DNA of 39,923 bases from NCBI GenBank assembly GCA_937927755.1, contig CALBDB010000050.1, positions 1-39,923 of the forward strand, written 5' to 3'. Below the pieces are notes generated by a model that was not told where the DNA came from, did not search any database, and saw only the letters and a program-made list of their open reading frames with translations. The position numbers and the translations under genes are program-made. Numbering within the stretch: position 1 is the stretch's first letter; each line of letters begins with the position of its first letter. The stretch is from an uncultured Lysobacterales bacterium (GTDB lineage: Bacteria > Pseudomonadota > Gammaproteobacteria > Xanthomonadales > SZUA-36). Below are positions 32,313 to 39,692 of the stretch, one piece after another.

Positions 32313-33361
32313 GGCTTCCAATCGAACTCAGAGTAGCCCATACCATCGGGTTCCTTGCCGGCGCGCAGAAATCGTACAATTTCTCCCGTTGCCAGGTCTA
32401 CCTGGGTAATGACATCGGCATTGGCATGCGCAACATATGCATGCTCACCCTTTTCATCTGTCACGACCCCGATTGGAACCGAACTGTCGCCAAAGCGGTC
32501 GCCAAACAGGCGCCCATCGGCCCCCATGCTGTTGATATCGAATGACACGGTGCGAATTTCGTCGAAAGAGGTGGCATCGTAAATCACCAACTCACCGGAT
32601 CTGGCGCGTGTTACCAGCACCTGGCCCCTTGGGGTGGCCGTGGCACGGATTGGAAACCCATGTGAAGGAATCTCCTTAACCGTCGCAAAGGATTGGGAAT
32701 CCAGTACAGTCAAGCTGTCGTCGTCCCGATTGGTGACCCAGATATGCCCGTTTGGCATGGATACGGTTATTCCTTCTGCACCCTTCCCGGTAGGTACGTT
32801 CCTGATTCGCGTGCCGGTTTCGAGATCGATTGCCGTGATAGAACCCGAACCCATATTGGCCGTATACGCACGTTTTCCGCCTACATCAACTGACACCATG
32901 TGAGATACGTTTTGGTCGGTGTCAATTGATTTGACCACCGTGCCTTCGTTCACGTCGACTACGACCAACGCCCGGTTACCCTCCACGGTCACTGCAGCCT
33001 GTTCATTATTCAACCATTCTACGCCGTGTGGTGCCCGGAACTCACCCAGATCAATCGTTTTCATGGCCCGGGCTGATGTGATGTCAATCAGCGTCAGGCT
33101 ATGCCCCGTACTTCCCCGCCTGCCGTAATTGCTGACCAGGGCGAAATGACCATTTGGAGAAATGCCAACTTCGTGGGGGCCTTCACCGGTGGGTATTGTG
33201 GCAAACACCTTGCCGTCCTCCAGTTCGATCAGTGAGGCGGTGGCCTCCGCCTTGTTGGCAACGACCAACGTGGCTCCCCAAACTGCGGGGAGGATGACAA
33301 TGGATACAGCTGCTGCCAGGAAAATATGAATCAGGCGCTTGCTATTTAATGAGCGGTTCAT
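32309..33361 (-). CDS. Secreted YVTN/YncE-family beta-propeller
   Basis: Predicted exported propeller of 350 residues. The N-terminus carries a signal peptide (core IFLAAAVSIVILPAVWG). Repeats of about 40 residues have the YVTN signature: GEGPHEVGISPNGHFALVSN, FRAPHGVEWLNNEQAAVTV, NVSHMVSVDVGGKRAYTAN, KGAEGITVSMPNGHIWVTN, GFPIRATATPRGQVLVT and SVPIGVVTDEKGEHAYVAH. YncE-like propellers act in the periplasm, often near metal or redox systems, and mostly without known activity. It overlaps the convergent gene by 4 bp. A 168 bp gap with two GGGGTCAG-like half repeats separates it from the PII-like gene upstream, transcribed in the same direction. Confidence 0.87.
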   Translation of the reverse strand: MNRSLNSKRLIHIFLAAAVSIVILPAVWGATLVVANKAEATASLIELEDGKVFATIPTGEGPHEVGISPNGHFALVSNYGRRGSTGHSLTLIDITSARAMKTIDLGEFRAPHGVEWLNNEQAAVTVEGNRALVVVDVNEGTVVKSIDTDQNVSHMVSVDVGGKRAYTANMGSGSITAIDLETGTRIRNVPTGKGAEGITVSMPNGHIWVTNRDDDSLTVLDSQSFATVKEIPSHGFPIRATATPRGQVLVTRARSGELVIYDATSFDEIRTVSFDINSMGADGRLFGDRFGDSSVPIGVVTDEKGEHAYVAHANADVITQVDLATGEIVRFLRAGKEPDGMGYSEFDWKP

Positions 33362-33395
33362 GGGTTTCCATTACAAATTTTTTAAAAATAATAAA

Positions 33396-33443
33396 TGAGT
33401 CAGAGTCCTTTTCCAAATTAAGGAGCCAGAGTCTTTTTCAAAA
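33396..33443. repeat. GGGGTCAG-type element, copy 4 (tandem half repeats)
   Basis: TGAGTCAGAGTCCTTTTCC (33396-33414) is followed by GGAGCCAGAGTCTTTTTC (33422-33439), two direct copies of the CAGAGT core spaced by 26 bp. They lie between the YVTN propeller and the PII-like gene. No inverted partner is seen here. Confidence 0.5.
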
Positions 33444-33528
33444 AACTGTTGTCATACCAGTCATATCATGTGCCGGGTGGTATGGCTGGCTGGTGTTGCA
33501 ATTACTTTTGGTGCCTCAGCTTGCTGGT

Positions 33529-33879
33529 TTACAGTCTGTCCTCGAGGGCATCCGTCAGTGCTTCAATCTGGTGACGCACGCCGATGGCGTCCTCGACATC
33601 TATCTGGAATGCGATACCCGTCCCGGGCGTCTCATCGAACTGTCCGGCGCTCGCGACTTCTTCCATGATCTCCCTGCTCATATGTTCTTCGGCCAACACG
33701 AGGATGACATCAACCTGGCTATCGATACTCAGGCCAAGGAATGTTTTCGCCGGTTTGACTCCTTCGCCACGCGCGTAATTGAGTACGGTGGCACCGGTTG
33801 ATCCGGCCTTTCTTGAGGCACCCAGAATATCCTGGGTGCGTTCATCCTCTACCACGATAATGATGAGTTTAAAGTGCAT
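33529..33879 (-). CDS. PII-like signalling protein associated with DUF1538 proteins
   Basis: Predicted small cytoplasmic PII-type signal protein of 116 residues. The beta-alpha-beta layout begins KLIIIVVEDERTQDIL, followed by SRKAGSTGATVLNYARGEG, equivalent to the first strand, helix and second strand of GlnB, then VDVILVLAEEHMSREIMEEV and PGTGIAFQIDVEDAIGV, corresponding to the PII family C-terminal signature. The T-loop is short and lacks the uridylylated Tyr of GlnB/GlnK, so nitrogen control by GlnD is unlikely. The start has GAGG about 8 bases upstream, just after the stop of the DUF1538 gene (12 bp gap). PII proteins gate transporters such as AmtB; here the natural partners are the two DUF1538 membrane proteins. 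Confidence 0.82.
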   Translation of the reverse strand: MHFKLIIIVVEDERTQDILGASRKAGSTGATVLNYARGEGVKPAKTFLGLSIDSQVDVILVLAEEHMSREIMEEVASAGQFDETPGTGIAFQIDVEDAIGVRHQIEALTDALEDRL

Positions 33880-33891
33880 TTTGATACCTCG

Positions 33892-34686
33892 TTAGCGATT
33901 TTGATGTCCGTTACGGTCTTTAGACCTTTGAGCTTTCCATTTGACCAGCAGTGCATAACCCATAACCGACATGATTGGAAACAGGGCAGCAAAAGCGATC
34001 AGGCCAAAACCGTCAAGAATTGGGCTGCGGCCGGGAATTGTTTCCGCCAGGCCCAGGCCCAGCGCGGCAACAACCGGTACGGTTACCGTTGATGTGGTGA
34101 CCCCGCCGGAATCATAGGCCAGCGGAATGATGAATTTGGGCGCAAGTGCGGTCTGGACAATGACCACGACATAACCAGCGATGATATACCAGTGCAGTGG
34201 GGTTCCCGTGACGATACGGAACACACCGAGCATCACTCCCACCGCTGCGCCAATCGCGACGGCAAACCGCAGCCCCCGTACAGTTATGGTGCCAGCGGAA
34301 ATTTGGCTGGCCTTGATGGCTATTGCAAACAGCGCGGGTTCAGCGACGGTGGTCGCAAACGCGATCGCTGCCGCAAAAGCGTAGACCCACAGGTAGTCCT
34401 GCCAAAGAGCGTCTCCCATGGGCAGTGAATGCTGGGCGTAGATAAACTCCGGGGCGGTCAACTGTTCGGCCATTAGCCTGCCCAACGGGAACAGGGCCAT
34501 CGCGAGGCCTTCAAGAAAAAGCGTGAGACCTACCAAGACAAATAGCATGCCCATGACTATCCGCGCTGGGTTCTTGATGGGGCGTCGCAGCACCAGGACC
34601 TGGAAGCCGAAAATTATGGCGGCAACCGGCATGACGTCGCGAAGCATGGTCAAAAGCGTGTACCAGAAGTTGATGATCACGTCCAT
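33892..34686 (-). CDS. DUF1538 membrane protein, second of a coupled pair
   Basis: Predicted polytopic inner-membrane protein of 264 residues, about seven hydrophobic segments. The DUF1538 hallmark is near the C-terminus: YDSGGVTTSTVTVPVVAALG, then GLAETIPGRSPILDGFGLIA, and is shared almost exactly with the upstream gene. Between are VAEPALFAIAI and RFAVAIGAAVGVMLGVFRI, also shared. Many DUF1538 proteins are about 500 residues with two such repeats; here each half is a separate gene. The ATG overlaps the stop of the upstream copy by one base (TGATG), which predicts translational coupling and equal amounts. The DUF has no known substrate; transport is inferred from its topology and from the PII-like partner. 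Confidence 0.85.
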   Translation of the reverse strand: MDVIINFWYTLLTMLRDVMPVAAIIFGFQVLVLRRPIKNPARIVMGMLFVLVGLTLFLEGLAMALFPLGRLMAEQLTAPEFIYAQHSLPMGDALWQDYLWVYAFAAAIAFATTVAEPALFAIAIKASQISAGTITVRGLRFAVAIGAAVGVMLGVFRIVTGTPLHWYIIAGYVVVIVQTALAPKFIIPLAYDSGGVTTSTVTVPVVAALGLGLAETIPGRSPILDGFGLIAFAALFPIMSVMGYALLVKWKAQRSKDRNGHQNR

Positions 34687-35480
34687 CAGTACAAAACTCC
34701 GTATGCCATGACAAACACGATCGGTGTAAGTGAAGCGAAGGCAATCAGGCCGAACCCGTCGATTAGAGGGTCACGCCCATGAATTGTCCGGGCCAGGCCG
34801 ATACCCAGTGCGGCGACTAGTGGAACGGTTACCGTCGAGGTTGTGACACCGCCTGAATCGAACGCGATACCGATAATCTCGGGCGGCGCGAAAAAGGTCA
34901 TGACCACCACGCAAAAGTAACCGCCTATGATCAGGTATTGAAGTGACCAGCCATTGAGTATTCTGAAAACGCCCAGTGCCAATGCGAATGCGACCGCCAG
35001 GGCAACGGTCAGACGCAGGCCGATCGCATAGGTTTCTTGCTCATCTGTGGTATTCCCGATCACCTGACCAGCGGCTGCAACCCGGGCCGCTTCGTCGACA
35101 ATTGCGATCAGGGCAGGTTCTGCGACAGTCGTGCCAAAGCCCAGCGTAAACGCAAATATCAGAAGCCACCACAGCTTTCCCTTGCGGACAAAGTTGTAGG
35201 CCATTTCCTCGCCAATGGGAAACAGCGCCAATTGCAAGCCCCTGACGAACAGTGCAAGGCCCACGAGCACCAGCACGGCGCCCCGCAGGATTTCTCCCAA
35301 CCCGGGAATGGGTTGTTGGAGCACGACCAGTTGGAAAAATGCAATAACAAGAACGATGGGTAACAACGCCATGGCGCTGTCAATCAGTGGCCGGGATGCC
35401 CTGCGTGTCTTTAACCAGAAAAGTTTTAGCGGCCCAACCTTGTATGGGTGAGAAACAAGTGGGTTGTCCGCCGGATGCAT
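34686..35480 (-). CDS. DUF1538 membrane protein, first of a coupled pair
   Basis: Predicted polytopic inner-membrane protein of 264 residues, paralogous to the following gene. It has a short cytoplasmic N-terminal extension (MHPADNPLVSHPYKVGPLK), then hydrophobic segments starting MALLPIVLVIAFFQLVVLQQ. The conserved block FDSGGVTTSTVTVPLVAALG, then GLARTIHGRDPLIDGFGLIA lies near the C-terminus. The Glu in TTVAEPALIAIVDEAARVAA and the DSGG and GRDP segments are candidates for a transport path. It is the first gene of the unit DUF1538-DUF1538-PII-like. The upstream 512 bp gap (35481-35992) holds gene and repeat remnants but no clear promoter that I can identify. The two halves would form a heterodimer of inverted or parallel repeats. 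Confidence 0.85.
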   Translation of the reverse strand: MHPADNPLVSHPYKVGPLKLFWLKTRRASRPLIDSAMALLPIVLVIAFFQLVVLQQPIPGLGEILRGAVLVLVGLALFVRGLQLALFPIGEEMAYNFVRKGKLWWLLIFAFTLGFGTTVAEPALIAIVDEAARVAAAGQVIGNTTDEQETYAIGLRLTVALAVAFALALGVFRILNGWSLQYLIIGGYFCVVVMTFFAPPEIIGIAFDSGGVTTSTVTVPLVAALGIGLARTIHGRDPLIDGFGLIAFASLTPIVFVMAYGVLY

Positions 35481-35710
35481 ATCGCCAGATCGAAGCTCTT
35501 CCAGTAGTGGATAACTATGTATAAGTATAGACAGATCAATCGCTTGTGTCCTGATGGTGGGCGCACGGAAGATGCCAGGGGGGTAAAATATGGGGCCACG
35601 GCAATCGGATTGACCCTGTTCGATGTCTTTCTCTCGCCAAAGGCTCTTCGGCTCCTCATACCGTGCTTCATTGACTTACCTTTGGTCTTGAAGATGAGGA
35701 AGATGTGTTT

Positions 35711-35875
35711 GAGGAAATACCAAAGCTCAGAAACGTGGCTACAAAAACAGGTACCCGGATGAGGACTTTGCTTTTGGAGGTGCACTTGATGGAGATGTTG
35801 TGAAGCTATCTCCTGAAAAAGAACAGTTTGTTATAGAAAATTGGAAGGAAAAAGTATCATCGGGGTCAGGGGAAA
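35711..35875 (+). pseudogene. Short coding-like remnant of unknown protein
   Basis: On the plus strand, after a stop codon, a frame reads NTKAQKRGYKNRYPDEDF, AFGGALDGDVVKLSPEKEQF and VIENWKEKVSS, which has the composition of a real protein tail rather than random sequence. It then runs into the GGGGTCAG element at 35861. I cannot name the family. Reading further, to 36327, only passes antisense through the SixA-like gene. The upstream part of the gap (35481-35710) shows CAATCGGATTG near 35600 and a GGGGCCAC run, but nothing else recognisable. Confidence 0.35.
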
Positions 35876-35882
35876 AACTGAC
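35861..35882. repeat. GGGGTCAG-type element, copy 5
   Basis: Reads CGGGGTCAGGGG then AAAAACTGAC, so GTCAG and CTGAC form a small 5-bp inverted repeat around the G/A run. It terminates the coding-like remnant described at 35711-35875 and lies about 110 bp beyond the SixA-like gene stop codon. It matches copy 1 (GGGGTCAGGGTAAA) in the first ten bases. Confidence 0.5.
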
Positions 35883-35992
35883 TCAAGCTGCAGTGGTGTT
35901 CGGGTGTTTCGGGTATACGCCAGCCACCATCCAACATCCGGGCAAAACTATCTGGTGTAACGATGCGGCCTTCGGCGAGAGCAGCAAACTAC

Positions 35993-36481
35993 TCAGAGTT
36001 CCTTCGGTCGCAGCACCTCAACAAGTTCCCAGTGTGCTTCAATGGCATTTGCCCAATTTTCGGCATCGCTTTCCAACAACGCGGCGTTGGCGGTTGTCAT
36101 TCGGACCCATTGCCCACTCAGCTTTGCCACGGCATCCTCCCAGCCGGGATTGTGTCCAAGCACCAGCAACGCAGATGTGCTTTCAGTCAGCGCTGTGCAA
36201 GCGCTCTTTATCGCAGCCAGTCCACCGTGGTAGAACATGCTATTGTAGCGTTCCTCTATTGGATGAGGGAACTCCGCCTGCATATGCTGCCAGGTCTCCC
36301 TGGTACGCTCTGAGTCGCTGGCAATGACCAGGTCCGGAATCCAGCCAAGTTCCCTCAGCCGGGCAGCGACTTTCGGTGCGGCTCGCCGCCCGCGCTTGTT
36401 CAGGGGGCGCTGGTGATCGGTGGCGGCACCGGACGTCCAGCTGCTCTTGGCATGGCGCATGATGATCAGTCGTTTGCTCAT
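35993..36481 (-). CDS. SixA-like histidine phosphatase
   Basis: Predicted cytoplasmic phosphohistidine phosphatase of 162 residues in the histidine phosphatase (phosphoglycerate mutase-like) superfamily. The catalytic RHG-type motif appears as IIMRHAKSSW near the N-terminus, with the second motif LLVLGHNPGWED carrying the second histidine, and DLVIASDSERTRETW with the acid/arginine pair. The segment RPLNKRGRRAAPKVAARLRE is also typical. SixA removes phosphate from histidine phosphotransfer domains such as ArcB or PtsN-linked systems; the partner here is unknown. It sits alone in an inter-operon region. The start at 36481 lies 92 bp after the GlxA-type regulator gene and is the only plausible ATG. 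Confidence 0.87.
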   Translation of the reverse strand: MSKRLIIMRHAKSSWTSGAATDHQRPLNKRGRRAAPKVAARLRELGWIPDLVIASDSERTRETWQHMQAEFPHPIEERYNSMFYHGGLAAIKSACTALTESTSALLVLGHNPGWEDAVAKLSGQWVRMTTANAALLESDAENWANAIEAHWELVEVLRPKEL

Positions 36482-36545
36482 ATGCGTCAGTCTACATTGA
36501 TAATATCCATTGCTTCCAGTTACAGGCGGGAAGAAAGGTAATCGC

Positions 36546-36578
36546 TGACCTGATAATTAACTGACCATCAGTTCAGGT
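36546..36578 (-). terminator. Weak hairpin at the end of the GlxA-type regulator gene
   Basis: AACTGA and TCAGTT form a perfect stem around CCA (36559-36573), nested in an ACCTG/CAGGT outer stem. It starts at the stop codon of the regulator gene (minus strand) and is followed by AATTATC rather than a T-run. Possible but unproven terminator. Confidence 0.3.
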
Positions 36579-37595
36579 GCTGGCGATGGGCTGAAACAGG
36601 CGCCGGTAGTGGCTGGGCGTCAGACCGGTCAGCCGTTTGAATACGCGGCGGAAAAACGAGGTGTCGCTATAGCCGGCCTCGGCGCTGATGTCATCTACCG
36701 GCATGTCGCTGGATTCCAGCAGACGCTTGGCTTCTTCTACACGCAGGTTCTGCAGGTACTGGATCAGCGAGTTGCCCGTTGCTGCCTTGAAGCGTCTTTT
36801 CAGCGTGCGCTCCGGGATATCCGCCAGGCTGGTGATTTGCACGATGGCGTCGATCTCGCGAAAGTGCTCCTGTAACCAGACTTCGCACTTGCTGACGATA
36901 GAATCTCCATGTGGCACTGGCCTCACCAGGTTGGTGTAGGGCAGGTCGCCCTCGGTGTGCCATTTGAGCAGGTATACCTTGGCAATACGCAGCGCCTCGC
37001 CGGGGCTGGCGTGGCGTGAAATGATATGTAGCGCCAGGTCGTGCCACGAAGTAGTGCCGCCGGCGGTTACGACTCTTCCCGCCGGGTCCGCGTAGGCTAG
37101 GTTGGGGGCCGGGTCGAAGCGCACCTCTGGGTAGCACTTGCGGAACAGGTCCTGGTAGCCCCAGTGTGATGTCGCGTGGCAGCCGTTTAGCAAGCCCGTT
37201 TCAGCCAGCATAATGGCGCCGGAGCAGGCCGAGTAGATGGTTGCTCCTGCTTCGTGCTTGCTGCGAATCCAGTCGACCATGCGGGTATGACGATCGTGGA
37301 GTGGCTCATCCGGCCCCAGCCACATCTCCGGGAGGATGATGATTCGTGCTTCCGGTTCATCGGCAATACAACAATCCGGTTTGATCGGGATGCCGTTGCC
37401 GCAGCTAAAGCCGCCCGGGTCCTTCGCAATAATACGCACCCTGAACAGCTGGGTTTCATCCCTGCTGCGAACCAGTGTTTGCCAGATATTACCGGCTGAT
37501 GAGAGCACATCCAGCATACCGTAAAGCGCTGAGCCAGCAGTCTCGGGAACAGCGACGATCAGTACCTCGATAGGCCTTTTTACTGCTGTTTTCAT
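36573..37595 (-). CDS. GlxA/FtrA-family AraC-type transcription regulator with DJ-1/PfpI domain
   Basis: Predicted regulator of 340 residues. The N-terminal DJ-1/PfpI-like domain (about residues 8-200) has VEVLIVAVPETAGSALYGML and the nucleophile-elbow-like ATIYSACSGAIMLAETGLL, as in GlxA-type proteins, where it senses rather than catalyses. The C-terminal AraC DNA-binding region (about 235-338) has two helix-turn-helix units: TSLADIPERTLKRRFKAATG and MPVDDISAEAGYSDTSFFRR. The start at 37595 is preferred (GGGTG seven bases upstream); a GTG at 37604 adds three residues. It is divergent from the OsmC-family gene starting at 37750, across a 154 bp gap that should contain both promoters. Regulation of the OsmC gene by this protein is likely. 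Confidence 0.88.
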   Translation of the reverse strand: MKTAVKRPIEVLIVAVPETAGSALYGMLDVLSSAGNIWQTLVRSRDETQLFRVRIIAKDPGGFSCGNGIPIKPDCCIADEPEARIIILPEMWLGPDEPLHDRHTRMVDWIRSKHEAGATIYSACSGAIMLAETGLLNGCHATSHWGYQDLFRKCYPEVRFDPAPNLAYADPAGRVVTAGGTTSWHDLALHIISRHASPGEALRIAKVYLLKWHTEGDLPYTNLVRPVPHGDSIVSKCEVWLQEHFREIDAIVQITSLADIPERTLKRRFKAATGNSLIQYLQNLRVEEAKRLLESSDMPVDDISAEAGYSDTSFFRRVFKRLTGLTPSHYRRLFQPIAST

Positions 37596-37749
37596 GTTTA
37601 TCACCCAATTAGTGGCAGAAATAGCACTATATTGTCATAAAACCATCTTCCGTGCTTTGTTTTTAACCACTATCGTTATCTCCAGGCTGCCAAATCGGAG
37701 AGAAAGCGGAAAAAGCAGCCAGACTTTTCAAAAAACCAAGGAGATACAT

Positions 37750-38331
37750 ATGAAACAGACAAATCAAGCACAACCGGCCATGAGCAGCACTACCGTTATG
37801 AATGGAATAGAGTTGGACACATTGAAGGCAACCGTCAGCGCAATTCAGAATGAACCTGAACTTGGCTCCTGCCATTTCCGCGCCACCAATACGTGGCTGA
37901 GCGGGAACCACAATCGCAGCACCGTGACCGGTTTTTACGGCGCCAGGCAGGAAATCGCCCACAAGCAGACTTTCACGATGGATGCAGATGAGCCCGCCAT
38001 CCTGGCAGGCAACGACGAGGGCGCCAACCCGGTTGAGCACCTGTTGCACGCATTGGCATCGTGCCTGACGACCAGCATGGTGGCGCATGCAGCGGTTCGT
38101 GGTATTGCCATTGAAGAGTTGGAGTCAGAACTCGAGGGTGATATCGACCTGCGAGGCTTTCTCGGGTTATCAGCAGATGTGCCCAAAGGCTACACGGCCA
38201 TTCGCGCTACATTCCGGGTTAAGGCTGATCCGGCCGACATGGAAACGCTGCGTGAACTGACCGCCTATTCGCCGGTGTTCAACACGCTTACCAATGGCAC
38301 CGATGTTGATGTCATGGTTGAACCCATGTAA
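37750..38331 (+). CDS. OsmC-family protein (peroxidase-like)
   Basis: Predicted cytoplasmic OsmC/Ohr-fold protein of 193 residues. The start at 37750 is fixed by AAGGAG 8 bases upstream; a longer reading from 37594 has no such site. The core has DADEPAILAGNDEGANPVEH, then LLHALASCLTTSMVAHA, carrying the first reactive cysteine, and GDIDLRGFLGLSADVPKGY. The second cysteine of active OsmC/Ohr peroxidases is replaced: the equivalent segment reads ELTAYSPVFNTLTNG, with Ser before Pro. Thiol peroxidase chemistry with an intramolecular disulfide is therefore unlikely; a one-cysteine mechanism or another role is possible. Divergent from the GlxA-type regulator, a pairing seen in related bacteria. 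A good intrinsic terminator follows at 38372. Confidence 0.88.
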   Translation: MKQTNQAQPAMSSTTVMNGIELDTLKATVSAIQNEPELGSCHFRATNTWLSGNHNRSTVTGFYGARQEIAHKQTFTMDADEPAILAGNDEGANPVEHLLHALASCLTTSMVAHAAVRGIAIEELESELEGDIDLRGFLGLSADVPKGYTAIRATFRVKADPADMETLRELTAYSPVFNTLTNGTDVDVMVEPM

Positions 38332-38371
38332 ATACAGGCAGGGCTATAAACTGTTTTAAAAACGATGAAAT

Positions 38372-38403
38372 GGGCAACAGTTTTTGCTGTTGTCCTTTCT
38401 TTT
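38372..38403 (+). terminator. Intrinsic terminator of the OsmC gene
   Basis: GGGCAACAG (38372-38380) and CTGTTGTCC (38387-38395) pair with one G-U contact around TTTTTG, followed by TTTCTTTT. It starts 41 bases after the OsmC stop codon and precedes repeat copy 6. Confidence 0.75.
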
Positions 38404-38410
38404 CAAGCTA

Positions 38411-38441
38411 AGGGACCAGGGTAAAGTACCAAGGCTAAATG
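38411..38441. repeat. GGGGTCAG-type element, copy 6
   Basis: AGGGACCAGGGTAAAGTACC then AAGGCTAAATG closely follows the first 30 bases of copy 1 at 13013 (GGGTC-AGGGTAAAGTGCCAG). It lies between the OsmC terminator and the convergent arginine deiminase stop codon. No inverted partner is seen nearby. Confidence 0.6.
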
Positions 38442-38465
38442 AAGAAAATCAACGCCATGTACAAG

Positions 38466-39692
38466 TCAGACGGCTTCGCGTTCGATCGGGCAGGTCATGC
38501 AGTGACCGCCACCGCGTCCACGCCCGAGTTCGGACGCGGATATGGTGATGACCTCGATGCCTGCTTTGCGCAGCAGGGCATTTGTGTAGGTGTTTCTGTC
38601 GTATCCGAGCACCACTCCGGGAGACAAGGCAACCACGTTATTGCCGTCATCCCACTGTTCTCTTTCCTGCTGGTAGCGGTTGCCGCCGGTTTGGACCACT
38701 TCCAGTTTTTTGATGCCCAGGCACTCCGCCGTCACCTCGATCAGGTGCCCTTTTTCGAGCCGCACATCCAGGTCGCCTTCGTGGTCACCGGGCCGGATAC
38801 TGAAGCAGCGGAGCGCGTCGCAGATATCCAGGTAGGCAGTTGCCTTATCAACGTCACACAGGGAGAAAATGGTGTCGAGATGCATGGCGGCGCGTGAATG
38901 CGGCATCTGGCAGGCGACGACGCGTTGCGCGGCACCCTTGGCAAACAACGCCTGGGCCAACTGGCTGGCCGCCTGGGATGTGGTGCGTTCACCCATGCCG
39001 ATTAGCACGCAACCATTACCCACCGGCATCACGTCCCCGCCCTCGATGAAGGCCAGCTTCTGGTCGACCTCCGTGTCACCCCACCAGAATTCAAACTCTT
39101 TTTCAGTGAAGAAGGGGTGGTACTTATAGATCGCCGCGGTTAGCAGGGTTTCCTGCCTGCGTGCCGGCCAAAACATCGGGTTAAGCGTGACTCCGCCGTA
39201 AATCCAGCAGGTGGTGTCGCGTGTAAAGGTGGTGTTGGGAAGTGGCGCAAGCACAAAGCCGTCATCATCCAGGTAAGAAGTGAAGATACCTTCGTGGGGG
39301 AATGGCAATTCATTGGCGGCAATGCCACCGATCAGGTGGCGTGCGAGTTGCCGTGAGGGCATTTCATCCAGCCATGGGCGCGCTTCCTTTGCCACCAGCA
39401 CACCGACGTAGCCCGGTATGATTCTGCGATCGAGGATGTATTTACGGCCTTCGGGTTTATCCAGTACCTGTTCAAGCAGGTCGTGCATTTCCAGCACGTT
39501 GACACCCCTTTCCTCCATCTTTGAGACAAAATCCCGGTGGTCCCGTTTTGCCTGTTCCACCCAGATTACATCATCATAGAGAAGGTCTGAACAGTTGCTC
39601 GGGGTGAGACGTTCATGAGCCAATCCTGGATGACAGACCATGACTGTCTTCAATACGCCAACTTCGGAGTTCGCACCCAAAATTTTTGCCAT
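38466..39692 (-). CDS. arcA: Arginine deiminase
   Basis: Catalyses arginine to citrulline plus ammonia, the first step of the ADI energy and acid-resistance pathway. The 408-residue length equals the normal ArcA size. Typical blocks are [20 protein letters not shown], the FTRDT motif with catalytic Asp, the [11 protein letters not shown] block, the catalytic-His region [11 protein letters not shown], and the C-terminal [12 protein letters not shown], whose first cysteine is the nucleophile. The start at 39692 has AGGAG 10 bases upstream; a reading to 39803 is less likely. No arcB, arcC or arginine/ornithine antiporter gene lies within the visible sequence on the 3' side. The 231 bp upstream to the window end contains no recognisable gene. 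Confidence 0.93.
   Translation of the reverse strand: MAKILGANSEVGVLKTVMVCHPGLAHERLTPSNCSDLLYDDVIWVEQAKRDHRDFVSKMEERGVNVLEMHDLLEQVLDKPEGRKYILDRRIIPGYVGVLVAKEARPWLDEMPSRQLARHLIGGIAANELPFPHEGIFTSYLDDDGFVLAPLPNTTFTRDTTCWIYGGVTLNPMFWPARRQETLLTAAIYKYHPFFTEKEFEFWWGDTEVDQKLAFIEGGDVMPVGNGCVLIGMGERTTSQAASQLAQALFAKGAAQRVVACQMPHSRAAMHLDTIFSLCDVDKATAYLDICDALRCFSIRPGDHEGDLDVRLEKGHLIEVTAECLGIKKLEVVQTGGNRYQQEREQWDDGNNVVALSPGVVLGYDRNTYTNALLRKAGIEVITISASELGRGRGGGHCMTCPIEREAV

Noticed and set aside
33892-35480. The two DUF1538 genes as a single frameshifted gene
   Set aside because: Each product has the full conserved block and its own start, and the one-base TGATG overlap is a normal coupling form. The repeats are paralogous, not consecutive parts of a broken frame.
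35800-36327. Open frame of 175 codons on the plus strand over the SixA-like gene
   Set aside because: Most of it is antisense to the SixA-like gene. Only its first part overlaps the coding-like remnant and is listed as such.
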